Shown one piece after another: positions 63,841 through 64,000 of a stretch of 64,000 bases of DNA. Source of the stretch: Lentzea alba (GTDB lineage Bacteria > Actinomycetota > Actinomycetes > Mycobacteriales > Pseudonocardiaceae); contig NZ_JAAMPJ010000004.1 in assembly GCF_011067745.1 (NCBI RefSeq), positions 310,001 to 374,000 of the forward strand. The letters are read 5' to 3'. Position 1 is the stretch's first letter. The number at the start of each line of letters is the position of its first letter. Below the pieces are notes generated by a model. It saw nothing but the letters and a program-made list of their open reading frames with translations. It ran no database searches and was not told the DNA's origin. A program made the position numbers and the translations under genes.

Positions 63841-63877
63841 GGAACGCAATCCTCGCACATGAATTACGCTCGAACGC

Positions 63878-64000
63878 ATGAGCGAAGGTCTGTTCGACGA
63901 GGGCCTCTTCGGCGCGACCGACGAGGAGAAGGCCGAGCGCATCGCGGCCAACGCCCCGCTGGCCGTGCGGATGCGTCCGGCCACGCTGGACGAGGTCGTC
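63878..64000 (+). CDS. rarA: Replication-associated recombination protein RarA (3' partial)
   Basis: The first 41 residues of an AAA+ ATPase of the RarA/MgsA/WHIP family; the sequence runs off the window. SEGLFDEGLFG and APLAVRMRPATLDEVV are the family's N-terminal blocks, just before the region with Walker A. It acts at stalled replication forks. ATG start. Confidence 0.85.
   Translation, partial: MSEGLFDEGLFGATDEEKAERIAANAPLAVRMRPATLDEVV

Overview
The window is GC-rich, densely packed DNA with many GTG and TTG starts and many 1-4 nt stop/start overlaps. It carries a DUF5753-type XRE regulator with a DUF397 partner, an MbtH-like protein, a SpoIIM/RDD/DUF58/MoxR/DUF4350/DUF4129 cluster, LysE-LysG and a NACHT protein ending in the usual actinobacterial tail. 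Together these point to a filamentous actinomycete, most likely a member of the Pseudonocardiales (Lentzea/Saccharothrix/Amycolatopsis-like). The genus is inferred. No tRNA, rRNA, CRISPR array or complete insertion sequence was seen; the mobile-element signals are one DUF4096 (IS5-type) domain protein and a small inverted repeat.

Layout. 1-5.5 kb: end of a YVTN beta-propeller protein, a secreted GH97 glycosidase, an orphan MbtH-like protein, isopentenyl-diphosphate isomerase and an APH-fold kinase. 5.4-8 kb: a protein with a Cys-rich tail divergent from an XRE/TPR-like regulator, then CutA. 8-11.8 kb: class I ribonucleotide reductase nrdAB behind a cobalamin riboswitch. 11.8-16.5 kb: LysE/LysG, membrane and hypothetical proteins, an iron-box-controlled mini condensation-like protein, a monooxygenase and a methyltransferase. 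16.5-19.9 kb: a three-gene unit of MoxR-type AAA ATPase, HExxH/VWA protein and DUF3800 protein. 20-25 kb: secreted GH5 cellulase, GCS2 ligase, Sfp-type phosphopantetheinyl transferase and metallophosphoesterase. 25-30 kb: the DUF4096 protein and a LytS/LytTR two-component system co-transcribed with an SSS-family symporter. 30-37.3 kb: a small hypothetical, a frameshifted repeat protein, a DUF3516 helicase, a glutamine-synthetase-like enzyme and a divergent MarR regulator.

37-48.6 kb: PLP decarboxylase, Tat-exported GH95-like glycosidase, orphan ModA, the cobalt transporter cbiMNQO (CbiQ and CbiO fused), TetR with a SnoaL-like protein, a GlxA-type regulator, a secreted repeat protein, an APH-fold kinase and a cation transporter. 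48.6-51.2 kb: a large NACHT ATPase with an amyloid-like N-terminal motif and about 12 membrane segments. 51.2-59.2 kb: RDD/SpoIIM, XRE/DUF397, then DUF58-MoxR-DUF4350-DUF4129-membrane protein. 59.2-64 kb: STAS protein, CheR-PAS, STAS-HATPase, CheB, a uridine-kinase-like protein and the start of rarA.

Themes. Cobalt import (cbiMNQO) and B12-riboswitch control of nrdAB fit one cobalamin economy. The MbtH-like protein, the iron-box mini condensation-like protein and the PPTase hint at non-ribosomal siderophore chemistry whose megasynthases lie elsewhere. Two separate MoxR-type modules and one NACHT protein are ATP-driven systems of the kind linked to biological conflict. Long perfect hairpins mark several convergent gene ends.
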